Assembly (NCBI GenBank): GCA_030524205.1
Contig: JAUNGZ010000002.1
Coordinates: 62,001-126,000, forward strand
Length of the DNA stretch: 64,000 bases
Direction: 5' to 3'
Source of the DNA: Eubacteriales bacterium
Lineage (GTDB): Bacteria > Bacillota > Clostridia > Oscillospirales > Butyricicoccaceae
In this document: one piece after another, positions 26,975 through 35,458 of the stretch
Layout of the letters: the number at the start of each line of letters is the position of its first letter
Position numbering within the stretch: the first letter of the stretch is position 1
Notes under the pieces: model-generated
What the model was told of the DNA's origin: nothing
What the model saw: the letters and a program-made list of their open reading frames with translations, nothing else
Databases searched by the model: none
Translations under genes and position numbers: made by a program

Positions 26975-28438
26975 ATGGGCCGGATCGGTACCTTTATCAA
27001 CAAGCTGCAAGCGCACCCCAACGCGGAATATTATATTGTTTATCCGCGGTCTGTGCGAAACTGCGCGCACGGCGCGGTGTTTATGGCGCAGGATGAGCAG
27101 GGCGGCGACAAGCTTTACTTCTACGGAGAGCGCTGTCCGTTTGACGGCGTAAAAAAGACGGACGGAAACACCGTGTTTTACGAATGCGGGTTATCGCATG
27201 CCAACGCGCAGGTTCTGCGCGAGCTGTTTCCGTTTTGCGCGCCGCAAAAGGTGCTGACGCGGCCGTGCACGATCGGCACGGGCGACCGGCTGGGCATTGC
27301 GGCCGCGGGGCAGATCGGCGCGATCCGCAAATACGCGGCGGCGCCGGTGCTGGCGCAGCAGTCGATGCGGGAGCTGACGCTGACGGGACGCACGTTTCAA
27401 AGCGTAATGGACGACGTGACGTTTTCCGTATTTCGCGAAGGCTATACCGGCGGTTACGGGGCGGACGGCGATCACCTGAAGACCATGGAGGAAATCGGAG
27501 AGGCGCTGGCCTGCGGCTACACGATGATCACGCTGGACCTGAGCGAGCAGATCCACGACCCGGCGGAAACGCGCGCCCCGGTGTGCGAAGAGCTGCGGGA
27601 ATGCTATTTGGACCGCAGCTTCCGCTTGGACGACGGATATGAAATCCGCTTCAGCGAGGACGAGCTGCAAACCGCCGTTACGATTTACGGCGAGGCGATC
27701 GACTACGCGGAGCAGGTGGCGCGCAAATTCTTCAGCGAAGCAGACGGACAGGCGGATCTTGAGATCTCAATCGACGAAACGTCGGTTCCGACCACGCCGC
27801 AGCAGCATTTCTTTGTAGCGAACGAGCTTCGGCGGAGAAAGGTCCGTTTTGCAACCATCGCGCCCCGCTTTACCGGAGAATTTCAAAAGGGCATTGATTA
27901 TATCGGTGATATAAACCGCTTTGAACAGGAAATGAAAATTCACGCCGCCATTGCCCGTACACAGGGCTATAAGCTGTCGGTTCATTCGGGAAGCGATAAA
28001 TTTTCGATCTTCCCGATCGTGGGCAAGCATACGAACGGCGTATTCCATTTGAAAACGTCGGGGACCAGCTGGCTGGAAGCGATGAAGCTGGCGGCGCTGC
28101 AAGCGCCGGAGCTGTACCGGCAGATTCATAAATACGCGCTGACCGTGTTTGAGCAGGCAAAAGCCAACTATCATGTCAGCGCAAAAACCGAGGCGATCCC
28201 GGATGTGGAGCGGGTGCCGGACGAGCTGCTGCCCCGGCTGTTCGAGGATGACAACGCGAGACAGCTGATCCATATCACATACGGATATATCCTGCGCCAT
28301 CCGGTGTTCGGCCCAATGCTGCGCGCTTTGTGGAAAAAGGAACAGCGCCGGTATGACGAGCTGGTTGAATACCATATCACCCGGCATTTGGAAGGACTCT
28401 CGGTACCGTATACGGGGGAGGAAAATGATGAAAAATGA
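26975..28438 (+). CDS. uxaE: Tagaturonate epimerase (UxaE family)
   Basis: 487 aa, the size of UxaE. Recognised by family segments: YIVYPRSVRNCAHGAVF (about 20), IGTGDRLGIAAAGQI (about 93), FREGYTGGYGADGDHLKT, and VHSGSDKFSIFPIVGKHTNG (about 335). UxaE interconverts D-tagaturonate and D-fructuronate in the galacturonate pathway first described in Thermotoga, joining the galacturonate and glucuronate branches. It acts in the cytoplasm. It heads an operon with a dehydrogenase, a TRAP transporter and a UxaB-like reductase, which fits hexuronate use. uxaA, uxaC and uxuA are not in this window. Confidence 0.85.
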   Translation: MGRIGTFINKLQAHPNAEYYIVYPRSVRNCAHGAVFMAQDEQGGDKLYFYGERCPFDGVKKTDGNTVFYECGLSHANAQVLRELFPFCAPQKVLTRPCTIGTGDRLGIAAAGQIGAIRKYAAAPVLAQQSMRELTLTGRTFQSVMDDVTFSVFREGYTGGYGADGDHLKTMEEIGEALACGYTMITLDLSEQIHDPAETRAPVCEELRECYLDRSFRLDDGYEIRFSEDELQTAVTIYGEAIDYAEQVARKFFSEADGQADLEISIDETSVPTTPQQHFFVANELRRRKVRFATIAPRFTGEFQKGIDYIGDINRFEQEMKIHAAIARTQGYKLSVHSGSDKFSIFPIVGKHTNGVFHLKTSGTSWLEAMKLAALQAPELYRQIHKYALTVFEQAKANYHVSAKTEAIPDVERVPDELLPRLFEDDNARQLIHITYGYILRHPVFGPMLRALWKKEQRRYDELVEYHITRHLEGLSVPYTGEENDEK

Positions 28439-29450
28439 AAGCGTGGTTATGTCCGCGCCGGGCGAAATCAAAATCGCGGAAGCGCCGATGCCGGTCTGCG
28501 GACCGGGCGAAGCGCTACTGGAGCTTCTTTACGGCGGACTGTGCGGCAGCGATCTGGGCGCGTACCGCGGCACTTACGCATACGCGCAGTATCCGAATGT
28601 TCCGGGGCATGAATTTTCCGCACGTATTGTAGAGGTGGCGGACAACCCGCAGGGGCTGAAGGCGGGCGATGTGGTGATCGGCAACCCCTATTTTAACTGC
28701 GGCGTCTGTTATTCCTGCCGCCGCGGCTTGGTCAACTGCTGCGTGAACAATCAAACGATGGGGGTGCAGCGCGAAGGCGCGTATTCCAGATTCATCACGA
28801 TGCCGGTGGAGCGGCTGTATCCGGTGGATGGGCTGGATCCAAAGCTTGCGGCGCTGGTCGAACCGTTTGCCATCGGCTATCACGGCGTGCAGCAGGCGAT
28901 GCTTTCCGAAGGCGACCGCGTTTTGGTGGTCGGCGCGGGAACCATCGGCATTTTCACCATGCTGGCGGCCAAGCAGAAGGGCGCGCGGGTCTACATAACC
29001 GACGTTGCGCCGCAAAAGCTGGAGTTTGCGGAAAAAATGGGTGCGGACGGCGTGCTGCTCAACGATTCCCCGGCGCATTTTGCGGAGCAGGCGCAGAGCA
29101 TCACGCAGGGGGACGGCTTCGACGCGGCTCTGGAGGCGGTGGGCACGCCGGAAACCCTTCAGCTTTGTTTGGACAGCGCGGCGCACGGCGGGCATGTGGT
29201 GCTGATCGGCATTTCCAAGCGGCATTTGGATTTGGACTCCAACATCATCCAAAAGAAGGAGCTGATGCTCCGCGGCTCGCGCAACGCGGGCAGGCAGGAT
29301 TTTCTCGATCTGATCGCGTGGATGAAGGAGCATGGCGCCGAGGCCGAGCGGATGATTACCGATTTGTATCCGTTTGAGCAGGCGGCGGCCGCGTTTCAGG
29401 CGTTTTCGGAAAACGCGGCGAGCAAGCTCAAGGTAATGTTAGCGTTTTAA
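28428..29450 (+). CDS. Zinc-dependent medium-chain dehydrogenase in the hexuronate operon
   Basis: 340 aa from ATG 28428 (GGGGGAGG six bases upstream; the ATG at 28425 is too close), overlapping uxaE by 11 bases. Catalytic zinc: GGLCGSDLG, GHEFSA and Glu in VEPFAIGYHG. Structural zinc: CGVCYSC then Cys seven residues on. Coenzyme motif GAGTIG with Asp in TDVAPQK. Same class as L-idonate/galactitol-type dehydrogenases. In this setting it could convert a sugar acid such as idonate, altronate or galactonate, giving an alternative to the UxaB-type reductase (inference). Confidence 0.9.
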   Translation: MKNESVVMSAPGEIKIAEAPMPVCGPGEALLELLYGGLCGSDLGAYRGTYAYAQYPNVPGHEFSARIVEVADNPQGLKAGDVVIGNPYFNCGVCYSCRRGLVNCCVNNQTMGVQREGAYSRFITMPVERLYPVDGLDPKLAALVEPFAIGYHGVQQAMLSEGDRVLVVGAGTIGIFTMLAAKQKGARVYITDVAPQKLEFAEKMGADGVLLNDSPAHFAEQAQSITQGDGFDAALEAVGTPETLQLCLDSAAHGGHVVLIGISKRHLDLDSNIIQKKELMLRGSRNAGRQDFLDLIAWMKEHGAEAERMITDLYPFEQAAAAFQAFSENAASKLKVMLAF

Positions 29451-29483
29451 ATATGCGACCATAAAGAAAAAGGAGATGTAAAA

Positions 29484-30533
29484 ATGAAGTACAAGAAAAT
29501 GATAGCGGCGGGATTGACGGCGGCAATGGCGGTAGGCATGCTGACGGGCTGCGGGCAGGCTTCCCAGCCGAGCGAGGGCGGCACGGCCGGCAAAACGGCG
29601 GAGCCGGAAACGCAGCAGGTGGTCATTCAGCTCGGCTATGAAAACAATCCCGGCGAGTCCATCGACCTTGGCTGCAACGAATGGGCGCGGCTGGTAGAGG
29701 AAAAAAGCGGCGGCGATATCAAGATCGAAGTGTTTCCGTCCAGCCAGCTGGGCTCCAAGGTCGACCTGATCGATCAGATGCTCGCGGGCGCGCCGGTGAT
29801 CACCCTTGCGGACGGCGCGTTTTACGCCGACCGGGGCGTGCCGGATTTCGGCATCCTGTTTGGGCCGTACCTGTTCAGCGATTGGGAAGAATGCTGGAAT
29901 CTGACGGAAAGCCCGCTCTACAACCGCCTGTGCGGCGAGCTGGAGGAGCAGGGCATCAAAATCCTGACCTCCAACTGGATCTACGGCGACCGGCACATCC
30001 TTTCCAAAAAGCCGATCCGCACCCTGTCCGACATGAAGGGCATGAAGATCCGCGTGCCCAGCAACGACATTCAGGTGCAGGGCATGCAGGTGCTGGGCGC
30101 AAACCCGACCCCGATGGCGCTGGGCGACGTGTACACCGCGCTGCAGCAGGGCACGATCGACGGCTTCGAGCAGCCGATCACCGTTATTTACGCGGGAAAA
30201 TACTACGAAGCCGCCAAGTACCTGACGCTGTCTGAGCATGTGAAAAACAATACCACTTGGATCTGCGGCACGGATTTCTTCAATTCGCTGACCGCCGAGC
30301 AGCAGAAGATCCTGATCGAGTGCGGCGAGGAAGCCGGCATCTACAACAACGAGCAGTATTTCGAGCAGGAGGAGCAGGCGCTGGAGGGCCTGAAGGCCGC
30401 CGGCGTGGAAGTGATCGAAGTGGACAAGGACGAGTTCCGCAAGGCCGCGGAGCAGTTCTACCAGCTCGATATGTTCACCTCCGTCTGGTCGGACGGCCTG
30501 TACGACGAGGTAAAGGCTTCCATGAAGGGCTGA
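29484..30533 (+). CDS. dctP: TRAP transporter solute-binding lipoprotein (DctP family)
   Basis: 349 aa, lipoprotein signal with LTGC (Cys23). DctP hallmarks: VFPSSQLGSKVDLIDQML, GMKIRVPSND with the Arg that binds the ligand carboxylate, and LGDVYTALQQGTIDGFEQP. TRAP receptors bind carboxylates; given the operon, galacturonate, glucuronate or a related hexonate is the likely ligand. AAAGGAG precedes the ATG. Works with the two membrane subunits that follow. Confidence 0.93.
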   Translation: MKYKKMIAAGLTAAMAVGMLTGCGQASQPSEGGTAGKTAEPETQQVVIQLGYENNPGESIDLGCNEWARLVEEKSGGDIKIEVFPSSQLGSKVDLIDQMLAGAPVITLADGAFYADRGVPDFGILFGPYLFSDWEECWNLTESPLYNRLCGELEEQGIKILTSNWIYGDRHILSKKPIRTLSDMKGMKIRVPSNDIQVQGMQVLGANPTPMALGDVYTALQQGTIDGFEQPITVIYAGKYYEAAKYLTLSEHVKNNTTWICGTDFFNSLTAEQQKILIECGEEAGIYNNEQYFEQEEQALEGLKAAGVEVIEVDKDEFRKAAEQFYQLDMFTSVWSDGLYDEVKASMKG

Positions 30534-30555
30534 ACGGAGAGTGGAGGAAAAGCAG

Positions 30556-31065
30556 ATGAAAGATAAGCCGAAATTGCTGGTCCGTCTGCTGAATCTGGAT
30601 TTTATTTTGAGCGGCGCGGCGTTTATCCTATTGGTCTTAGTAACCTTTATAGGCGTTATCATGCGGTACCTGTTCAATAATCCGCTGGTTTGGCAGGAAG
30701 AGATGCAGCTTTCTTTGGTGATTTGGGTGGTGTTTTTCGGCGCCAGCGCCGCGTTCCGCACGGGCGGGCACGTGGCCATTGAAATCATCGTGGATTCCAT
30801 GCCGGCAAAAGTGCGCTATGTGGTGGAAATACTGGGGTATTTGGTCACCTGCGTGGTGCTGCTGTACCTGCTGAAAAGCAGTATGAATCTGGTGCTGCAA
30901 ATGGTGACGACCGGACGCGCAACCAATATCCTGCGCGTTCCCTACGAGCTGATCTACGGAGCGTTTCCGGTAAGCTGCGTGCTCATGGTCGTCAACTATA
31001 CATACAGCATTTACCATTCGCATATCAAACCCAAACCGGCGGAGGAGGCGGAAGATGAGCATTAA
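30556..31065 (+). CDS. dctQ: TRAP transporter small membrane subunit (DctQ family)
   Basis: 169 aa from ATG 30556, chosen because GGAGG lies eight bases upstream; a GTG at 30541 is part of that site. Four transmembrane helices, with the family segment NPLVWQEEMQLSLVIWVVFFG between helices 1 and 2. Overlaps dctM by 11 bases. Confidence 0.92.
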   Translation: MKDKPKLLVRLLNLDFILSGAAFILLVLVTFIGVIMRYLFNNPLVWQEEMQLSLVIWVVFFGASAAFRTGGHVAIEIIVDSMPAKVRYVVEILGYLVTCVVLLYLLKSSMNLVLQMVTTGRATNILRVPYELIYGAFPVSCVLMVVNYTYSIYHSHIKPKPAEEAEDEH

Positions 31066-32353
31066 TCCGGTAGCGGCCGCAACGATTGTCATGCTGGTGC
31101 TCCTGTTTCTGAAGGTGCCGGTATTCGCATCGGTTTTTGCCGCCGCGGCGACATATTTTTTCCTGATGCCCGCGCTGCCGCAGCAGATCGTGGTGCAGCG
31201 CATGCTGGCCGGCGCGGAAAGCATTCCCATGCTGGCCATCCCGTTCTTTGTCTGCGCGGGTACGTTTATGAACTATTCGGGCGTAACCAAGCGGGTCATG
31301 CAGTTCTGCGAGGTGCTGACCGGGCGCATGACCGGCGGTCTGGCGCAGGTCAACGTCCTGCTGTCGACGCTGATGGGCGGCCTATCCGGCTCTAATCTGG
31401 CGGACGCCGCGATGGAGGCGAAAATGCTGGTGCCGGAAATGGAAAAGCGCGGCTTTTCCAAGGAGTTTTCCTCGGTTGTCACGGCATGCTCCGCCATGAT
31501 CACGCCGCTGATCCCGCCCGGCATTGCAATGATCGTTTACGGCTCCATCGCGAACGTGTCGATCGGCAACCTGTTTATCGCGGGCATCGGTCCGGGCGTT
31601 CTGCTCTGCGTGAGCATGATGCTGCTGGTGTCGCTGATTTCCAAAAAACGCGGCTACAAGCCGATCCGCACCGAGCGGATGAGCTCTAAGGAGTTTTGGA
31701 GTGCGCTCAAGGCGGCCGCTCTGCCGCTGTGCCTGCCGGTCATCATTATCGGCGGCATCCGGCTCGGCGTTTTCACGCCGACCGAGGCCGGCACGGTGGC
31801 CATCGTGTACTCGCTGACGCTGGGGCTGGTTTACCGCGAGCTGACGATGAAAGCCTTTATCAAGGGCATGAAGGAAACGATCGTCACCACGTCCGGCATT
31901 ATGCTGATCATCTGCGCGGCCAATGCGTTCGCATGGGTATTAACCAAGGAGCGCGTGCCGCAGCTGATCACCGAGCTGATCGTCGGCCTGATCGACAACA
32001 AGTACCTGTTCCTGATCGCGGTCAACATTTTCCTGCTGTTCGTGGGCATGTTCATCGAGGGTACCGCGGCAATGATCGTATTGGTTCCGCTGCTCGCGCC
32101 GATCGCGGCCGCGTACGGCATCCATGAGATCCAGTTCGCCATGACGGTCATCTTCAACATGGCGGTCGGCTGCATCACGCCGCCGATGGGCACGCTGATG
32201 TTCGTTACCTGCGGCATCACAAAATGTAAGATCAAGAATTTCATTATCGAGGCGAGGCCGTTCTACATACTGCTGCTGGTCTGCCTAATGCTGCTGACCT
32301 TTGTGCCGGTGTTCTCGGTCGGCGTGCTGCAGCTGTTCGGTATAGGAGGGTAG
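31055..32353 (+). CDS. dctM: TRAP transporter large membrane subunit (DctM family)
   Basis: 432 aa with about 12 hydrophobic helices. DctM features: IPFFVCAGTFMNYSGVTKR, STLMGGLSGSNLADAAMEAK, SAMITPLIPPGIAMI and MFIEGTAAMIVLVPLLAPI. It forms the Na+-driven channel for the substrate delivered by DctP. Four bases separate it from the reductase gene. Confidence 0.94.
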   Translation: MSINPVAAATIVMLVLLFLKVPVFASVFAAAATYFFLMPALPQQIVVQRMLAGAESIPMLAIPFFVCAGTFMNYSGVTKRVMQFCEVLTGRMTGGLAQVNVLLSTLMGGLSGSNLADAAMEAKMLVPEMEKRGFSKEFSSVVTACSAMITPLIPPGIAMIVYGSIANVSIGNLFIAGIGPGVLLCVSMMLLVSLISKKRGYKPIRTERMSSKEFWSALKAAALPLCLPVIIIGGIRLGVFTPTEAGTVAIVYSLTLGLVYRELTMKAFIKGMKETIVTTSGIMLIICAANAFAWVLTKERVPQLITELIVGLIDNKYLFLIAVNIFLLFVGMFIEGTAAMIVLVPLLAPIAAAYGIHEIQFAMTVIFNMAVGCITPPMGTLMFVTCGITKCKIKNFIIEARPFYILLLVCLMLLTFVPVFSVGVLQLFGIGG

Positions 32354-32357
32354 GCCT

Positions 32358-33839
32358 ATGAACCCCTTGCGTTATGACACGCTGCCCGAACAGGGGGCGT
32401 ATGTGCTCCGACAAGGAACGGAGCGATTCCTGCAATTCGGCGAAGGGAATTTCCTGCGCGGCTTTGCAGACTGCTTTATTGACCAGATGAACGAGCGCCT
32501 CGGGCTGGACAGCAAGGTGATCGTGGTGCAGCCGATCGAAGCCGGCTTAGCGGATCAAATCAATGCGCAGCAAGGCTTGTACCATTTGTATCTGCGCGGC
32601 GGCGTTCCCGGAGACGAGCGGGTGGAAAAGCGGCTGATCAGCGCGATCAGCCGGGCGGTCGATCCCTATCGGGCGTTTGCAGAATTTCTCGCCTGCGCGC
32701 GGCAGCCCGACCTGCGCTTCCTCATCTCCAACACGACGGAAGCGGGGATTTCCTGCCGGACGGACGACCGCCTCGGCGACCGTCCGGCGGCGTCCTTCCC
32801 CGGCAAGCTGACGCAGCTACTGTGGGAGCGCTATCAGCATTACGGGGAACAGGCGGGAAAGGGCTTCGTCATCCTGTCGTGCGAGCTGATCGACCACAAC
32901 GGCCGCGAACTGCGCGCCTGCGTGGAGACGTACGCCCGCCGCTGGGAGCTTCCGGACGGATTTTTTCAGTGGCTCGACCGCGAGAATCTTTTCTGCGACA
33001 CGCTGGTGGACCGGATCATAACCGGCTATCCGCGGGCGGACGCGGAAGCGCTCAACCGGGAGAACGGCGTGGAGGACGGCCTGCTGGACACCGGCGAGCC
33101 CTTCGCCTTCTGGGCGATCGAAGGGCCGGACTGGCTGAAAGAGGCGCTTCCGTTTGAAAAGGCGGGGCTGCCCGTGGCGGTGGTCTCCGATCAATCGTAT
33201 TATAAAAAGCGGAAAGTGCGCATTTTAAACGGCGCGCAGACGGGAATCTCGCTGGCGGCCTACTTGATGGGCTGCGACATCAGCTTGGATTACATGGCGC
33301 GCCCGGACTGCGTTTCGTTTGTCCGACGCATTATTTATGACGAAGTTATCCCGTTTTTGCAGCTCGACGAGCAGGATATGCTGCAATTTGCGGACGAGGT
33401 GATGGTGCGGCTGAACAATCCGTTTATCCGGCACAGCCTGCTGGCTATTTCGCTGAACTCTGTTTCCAAATGGAAAGCGCGGGTTTGGCCGAGTCTGCTG
33501 GCTTACTGGCAGGGCAAGGGGCAGGTGCCGCCGTGCATCGCGTTTTCGCTGGCGGCGCTGCTGGAATTCTACCGCATCCGGCAAAAGGGACCGGACGGCT
33601 ATTTCGGCCTGAGAAACGGGCAGCCCTATCGCATCCAAGACGACAACGACGTGCTTGAATTTTTCTGGAACCACCGCGCGGACGCGCCGCGGCAGCTGGT
33701 GCGCGTGTGCGCGCAGCAGATATTGCCGGAGATCGCCGCGATTCCGCCCTTGGCGGAGCAAACGGCGGAGCTGGTGCGGGCCATGCGCGAACACGGGATA
33801 AACGAGGTGTTCGCGTCCGTGACGGCCCCTTTGGATTGA
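32358..33839 (+). CDS. uxaB: Tagaturonate reductase-like mannitol-dehydrogenase-family protein (UxaB type)
   Basis: 493 aa. N-terminal FLQFGEGNFLRGFADCFIDQ is the UxaB form of the polyol-specific long-chain dehydrogenase (PSLDR) fold; the mannitol-dehydrogenase C-terminal domain follows (about 250-490). UxaB reduces D-tagaturonate to D-altronate with NADH. In the catalytic signature K-x4-N-x2-H the segment reads KVRILNGAQ: Lys and Asn are kept, but the final His is Gln (codon CAG). That could change activity or preference. AGGAGGG precedes the ATG. Last gene of the operon. Confidence 0.85.
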   Translation: MNPLRYDTLPEQGAYVLRQGTERFLQFGEGNFLRGFADCFIDQMNERLGLDSKVIVVQPIEAGLADQINAQQGLYHLYLRGGVPGDERVEKRLISAISRAVDPYRAFAEFLACARQPDLRFLISNTTEAGISCRTDDRLGDRPAASFPGKLTQLLWERYQHYGEQAGKGFVILSCELIDHNGRELRACVETYARRWELPDGFFQWLDRENLFCDTLVDRIITGYPRADAEALNRENGVEDGLLDTGEPFAFWAIEGPDWLKEALPFEKAGLPVAVVSDQSYYKKRKVRILNGAQTGISLAAYLMGCDISLDYMARPDCVSFVRRIIYDEVIPFLQLDEQDMLQFADEVMVRLNNPFIRHSLLAISLNSVSKWKARVWPSLLAYWQGKGQVPPCIAFSLAALLEFYRIRQKGPDGYFGLRNGQPYRIQDDNDVLEFFWNHRADAPRQLVRVCAQQILPEIAAIPPLAEQTAELVRAMREHGINEVFASVTAPLD

Positions 33840-33870
33840 CCCCTCTCTACTCTTTTCTTTCTTACTACCG

Positions 33871-33904
33871 CAAAACGCCGCAGGATTTTTCCTGCGGCGT
33901 TTTG
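33871..33904. terminator. Bidirectional terminator between the hexuronate operon and the response regulator
   Basis: Perfect stem CAAAACGCCGCAGG / CCTGCGGCGTTTTG with T/A runs on both sides, 31 bases after uxaB and 6 bases beyond the stop of the convergent regulator gene. Confidence 0.9.
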
Positions 33905-33909
33905 CCCGC

Positions 33910-35457
33910 TTACGGACGGGACGGCGCGTGCTCCTGATTGGTTTTATACTGCCGCGGCGTCTGGCCGGTGATGCGCTTGAAAATCTTGGTAAAGTAGTTT
34001 TGATCGGTAAAGCCGGTCATTTCCGCGATTTGGGCCATGGAGTAGCTGCTGGTCTGCATGTATTCGCATGCGTGGACGATGCGCTGCCGGTTTAAAAAAT
34101 CGTTGAAAGGAACGCCCATTTCCTTTTTGAACAGCTTGCTCAGATACGTGCGGTTCAGGAACACATGGGCCGCGAGCTGATCGAGAGAAAACTTTTCCAT
34201 ATAATGTTCGTCGATATATTGCAGGCACTTGAGGATGGAGGGCGACAGCTTTTTGCGGTTGAACACCGATAAGTCTAAAAAACAGCGCAGGAACGCGGCG
34301 GCGGCGTCCTCGAATTCCTCCTTTGTGGACAGATGGAGGCAGGCGGACAGCAGCCGGTCGAGCCGGTTGAAAATCGCGGTGTCGGTTTCGATCGCCGGGC
34401 AGGCGGCGATCAGGCGGTATCCCGCAATGGCGAAATACCGCTCGATTTCACTGGGCAGGCAGAGCAGCCGGTGACTGGACGCAATATAGTCCCGCAGCGA
34501 TTCGCAGGCGTCCTGAAACTGCTGGTAGGAGAGAAAGCCGGAAATATCTTTGAGAAGCTTGAGCGGCAGCCGCTGCTTTTGTGCGGAGTCGGATAACTGA
34601 TCCGTCTGGATCATGGCGAGCGAGTAATACTGTTTAAAGCGCAGGGAATCGAGGGCTTTTGTAAGGCTGGCCTGCAGGTTGGACGCGTGCTGCATGTGCA
34701 GCGACGTCCAAACGTGCACCTTGATCGGGGAATGCTGTTCGATCAGCGAGGGGAGGGGCGCATCCGCCTCCCCGGCGCTGCGGTTTGGATGCGCGCCGTT
34801 GTAAAACACCGCTAAAATTTCCCGCGAATAGGCCAAACAGACGTTGATAATCTGCCGGTTGTCCAACAGCATATGCACGCACTGCAAAGCGTCGGCCACT
34901 CCGTTCGGGAAATCGAACGATATCTTGAGCAGAAGGATCGAAAGGTCGTGCTGCGACAGCTTTGGTTCGAGCTGATACAGAAACGCGGGCGTATCGGCCT
35001 GCTGCTGCGAAAGGAATTCCTGCAGCAGCAGGGACTTGTCCATCAAACCGGTCGAATTGGCGCCCGATTTGGCAAGCGTTTGCTGCATTTTGAACTGCTC
35101 CGCCTTTTGCAGCGCATTGGCAATGTCGGCGGCGCTCATTTCCGCTTTCAAAATATAGTCTGTCGCGCCAAGCCGCAGGGCCTGCTTGACATAGGAAAAA
35201 TCGTCGTAAGAACTGAGAATGACGATGCAGATGGCCGGATACAGCCGCTTGACGCATTCGCAAAGCTCCAGCCCGTCCATAAGGGGCATTTTGATATCTG
35301 TGATGATCAGGTCGAGGTCGGTGTTTTCCTGTACGGCCGCCAGCGCGTCCGCGCCGTTTTCCGCCTGAAGGATTTCCAAATTCTCCGCGGACTGCTCCAA
35401 CAAAAGCGTCATCCACTTGCGGATGAGGAAATCATCGTCAACGACTAAAATTTTCAT
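33910..35457 (-). CDS. YesN-family response regulator (REC plus AraC domain)
   Basis: 515 aa. Receiver domain with VVDDDF, Asp in LIITDIKMPLMDG (about 55) and Lys in DYILKAEM. The helical middle and C-terminal AraC double HTH follow (about 405-505: AAHVFLNRTYLSKLFKKEMG and FTDQNYFTKIFKRITG). It starts one base after the kinase stop, so the two are one transcript. Likely targets are the divergent receptor gene at 37409 and the hexuronate operon that ends head-to-tail with it (inference). Confidence 0.92.
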   Translation of the reverse strand: MKILVVDDDFLIRKWMTLLLEQSAENLEILQAENGADALAAVQENTDLDLIITDIKMPLMDGLELCECVKRLYPAICIVILSSYDDFSYVKQALRLGATDYILKAEMSAADIANALQKAEQFKMQQTLAKSGANSTGLMDKSLLLQEFLSQQQADTPAFLYQLEPKLSQHDLSILLLKISFDFPNGVADALQCVHMLLDNRQIINVCLAYSREILAVFYNGAHPNRSAGEADAPLPSLIEQHSPIKVHVWTSLHMQHASNLQASLTKALDSLRFKQYYSLAMIQTDQLSDSAQKQRLPLKLLKDISGFLSYQQFQDACESLRDYIASSHRLLCLPSEIERYFAIAGYRLIAACPAIETDTAIFNRLDRLLSACLHLSTKEEFEDAAAAFLRCFLDLSVFNRKKLSPSILKCLQYIDEHYMEKFSLDQLAAHVFLNRTYLSKLFKKEMGVPFNDFLNRQRIVHACEYMQTSSYSMAQIAEMTGFTDQNYFTKIFKRITGQTPRQYKTNQEHAPSRP

Positions 35458-35458
35458 T

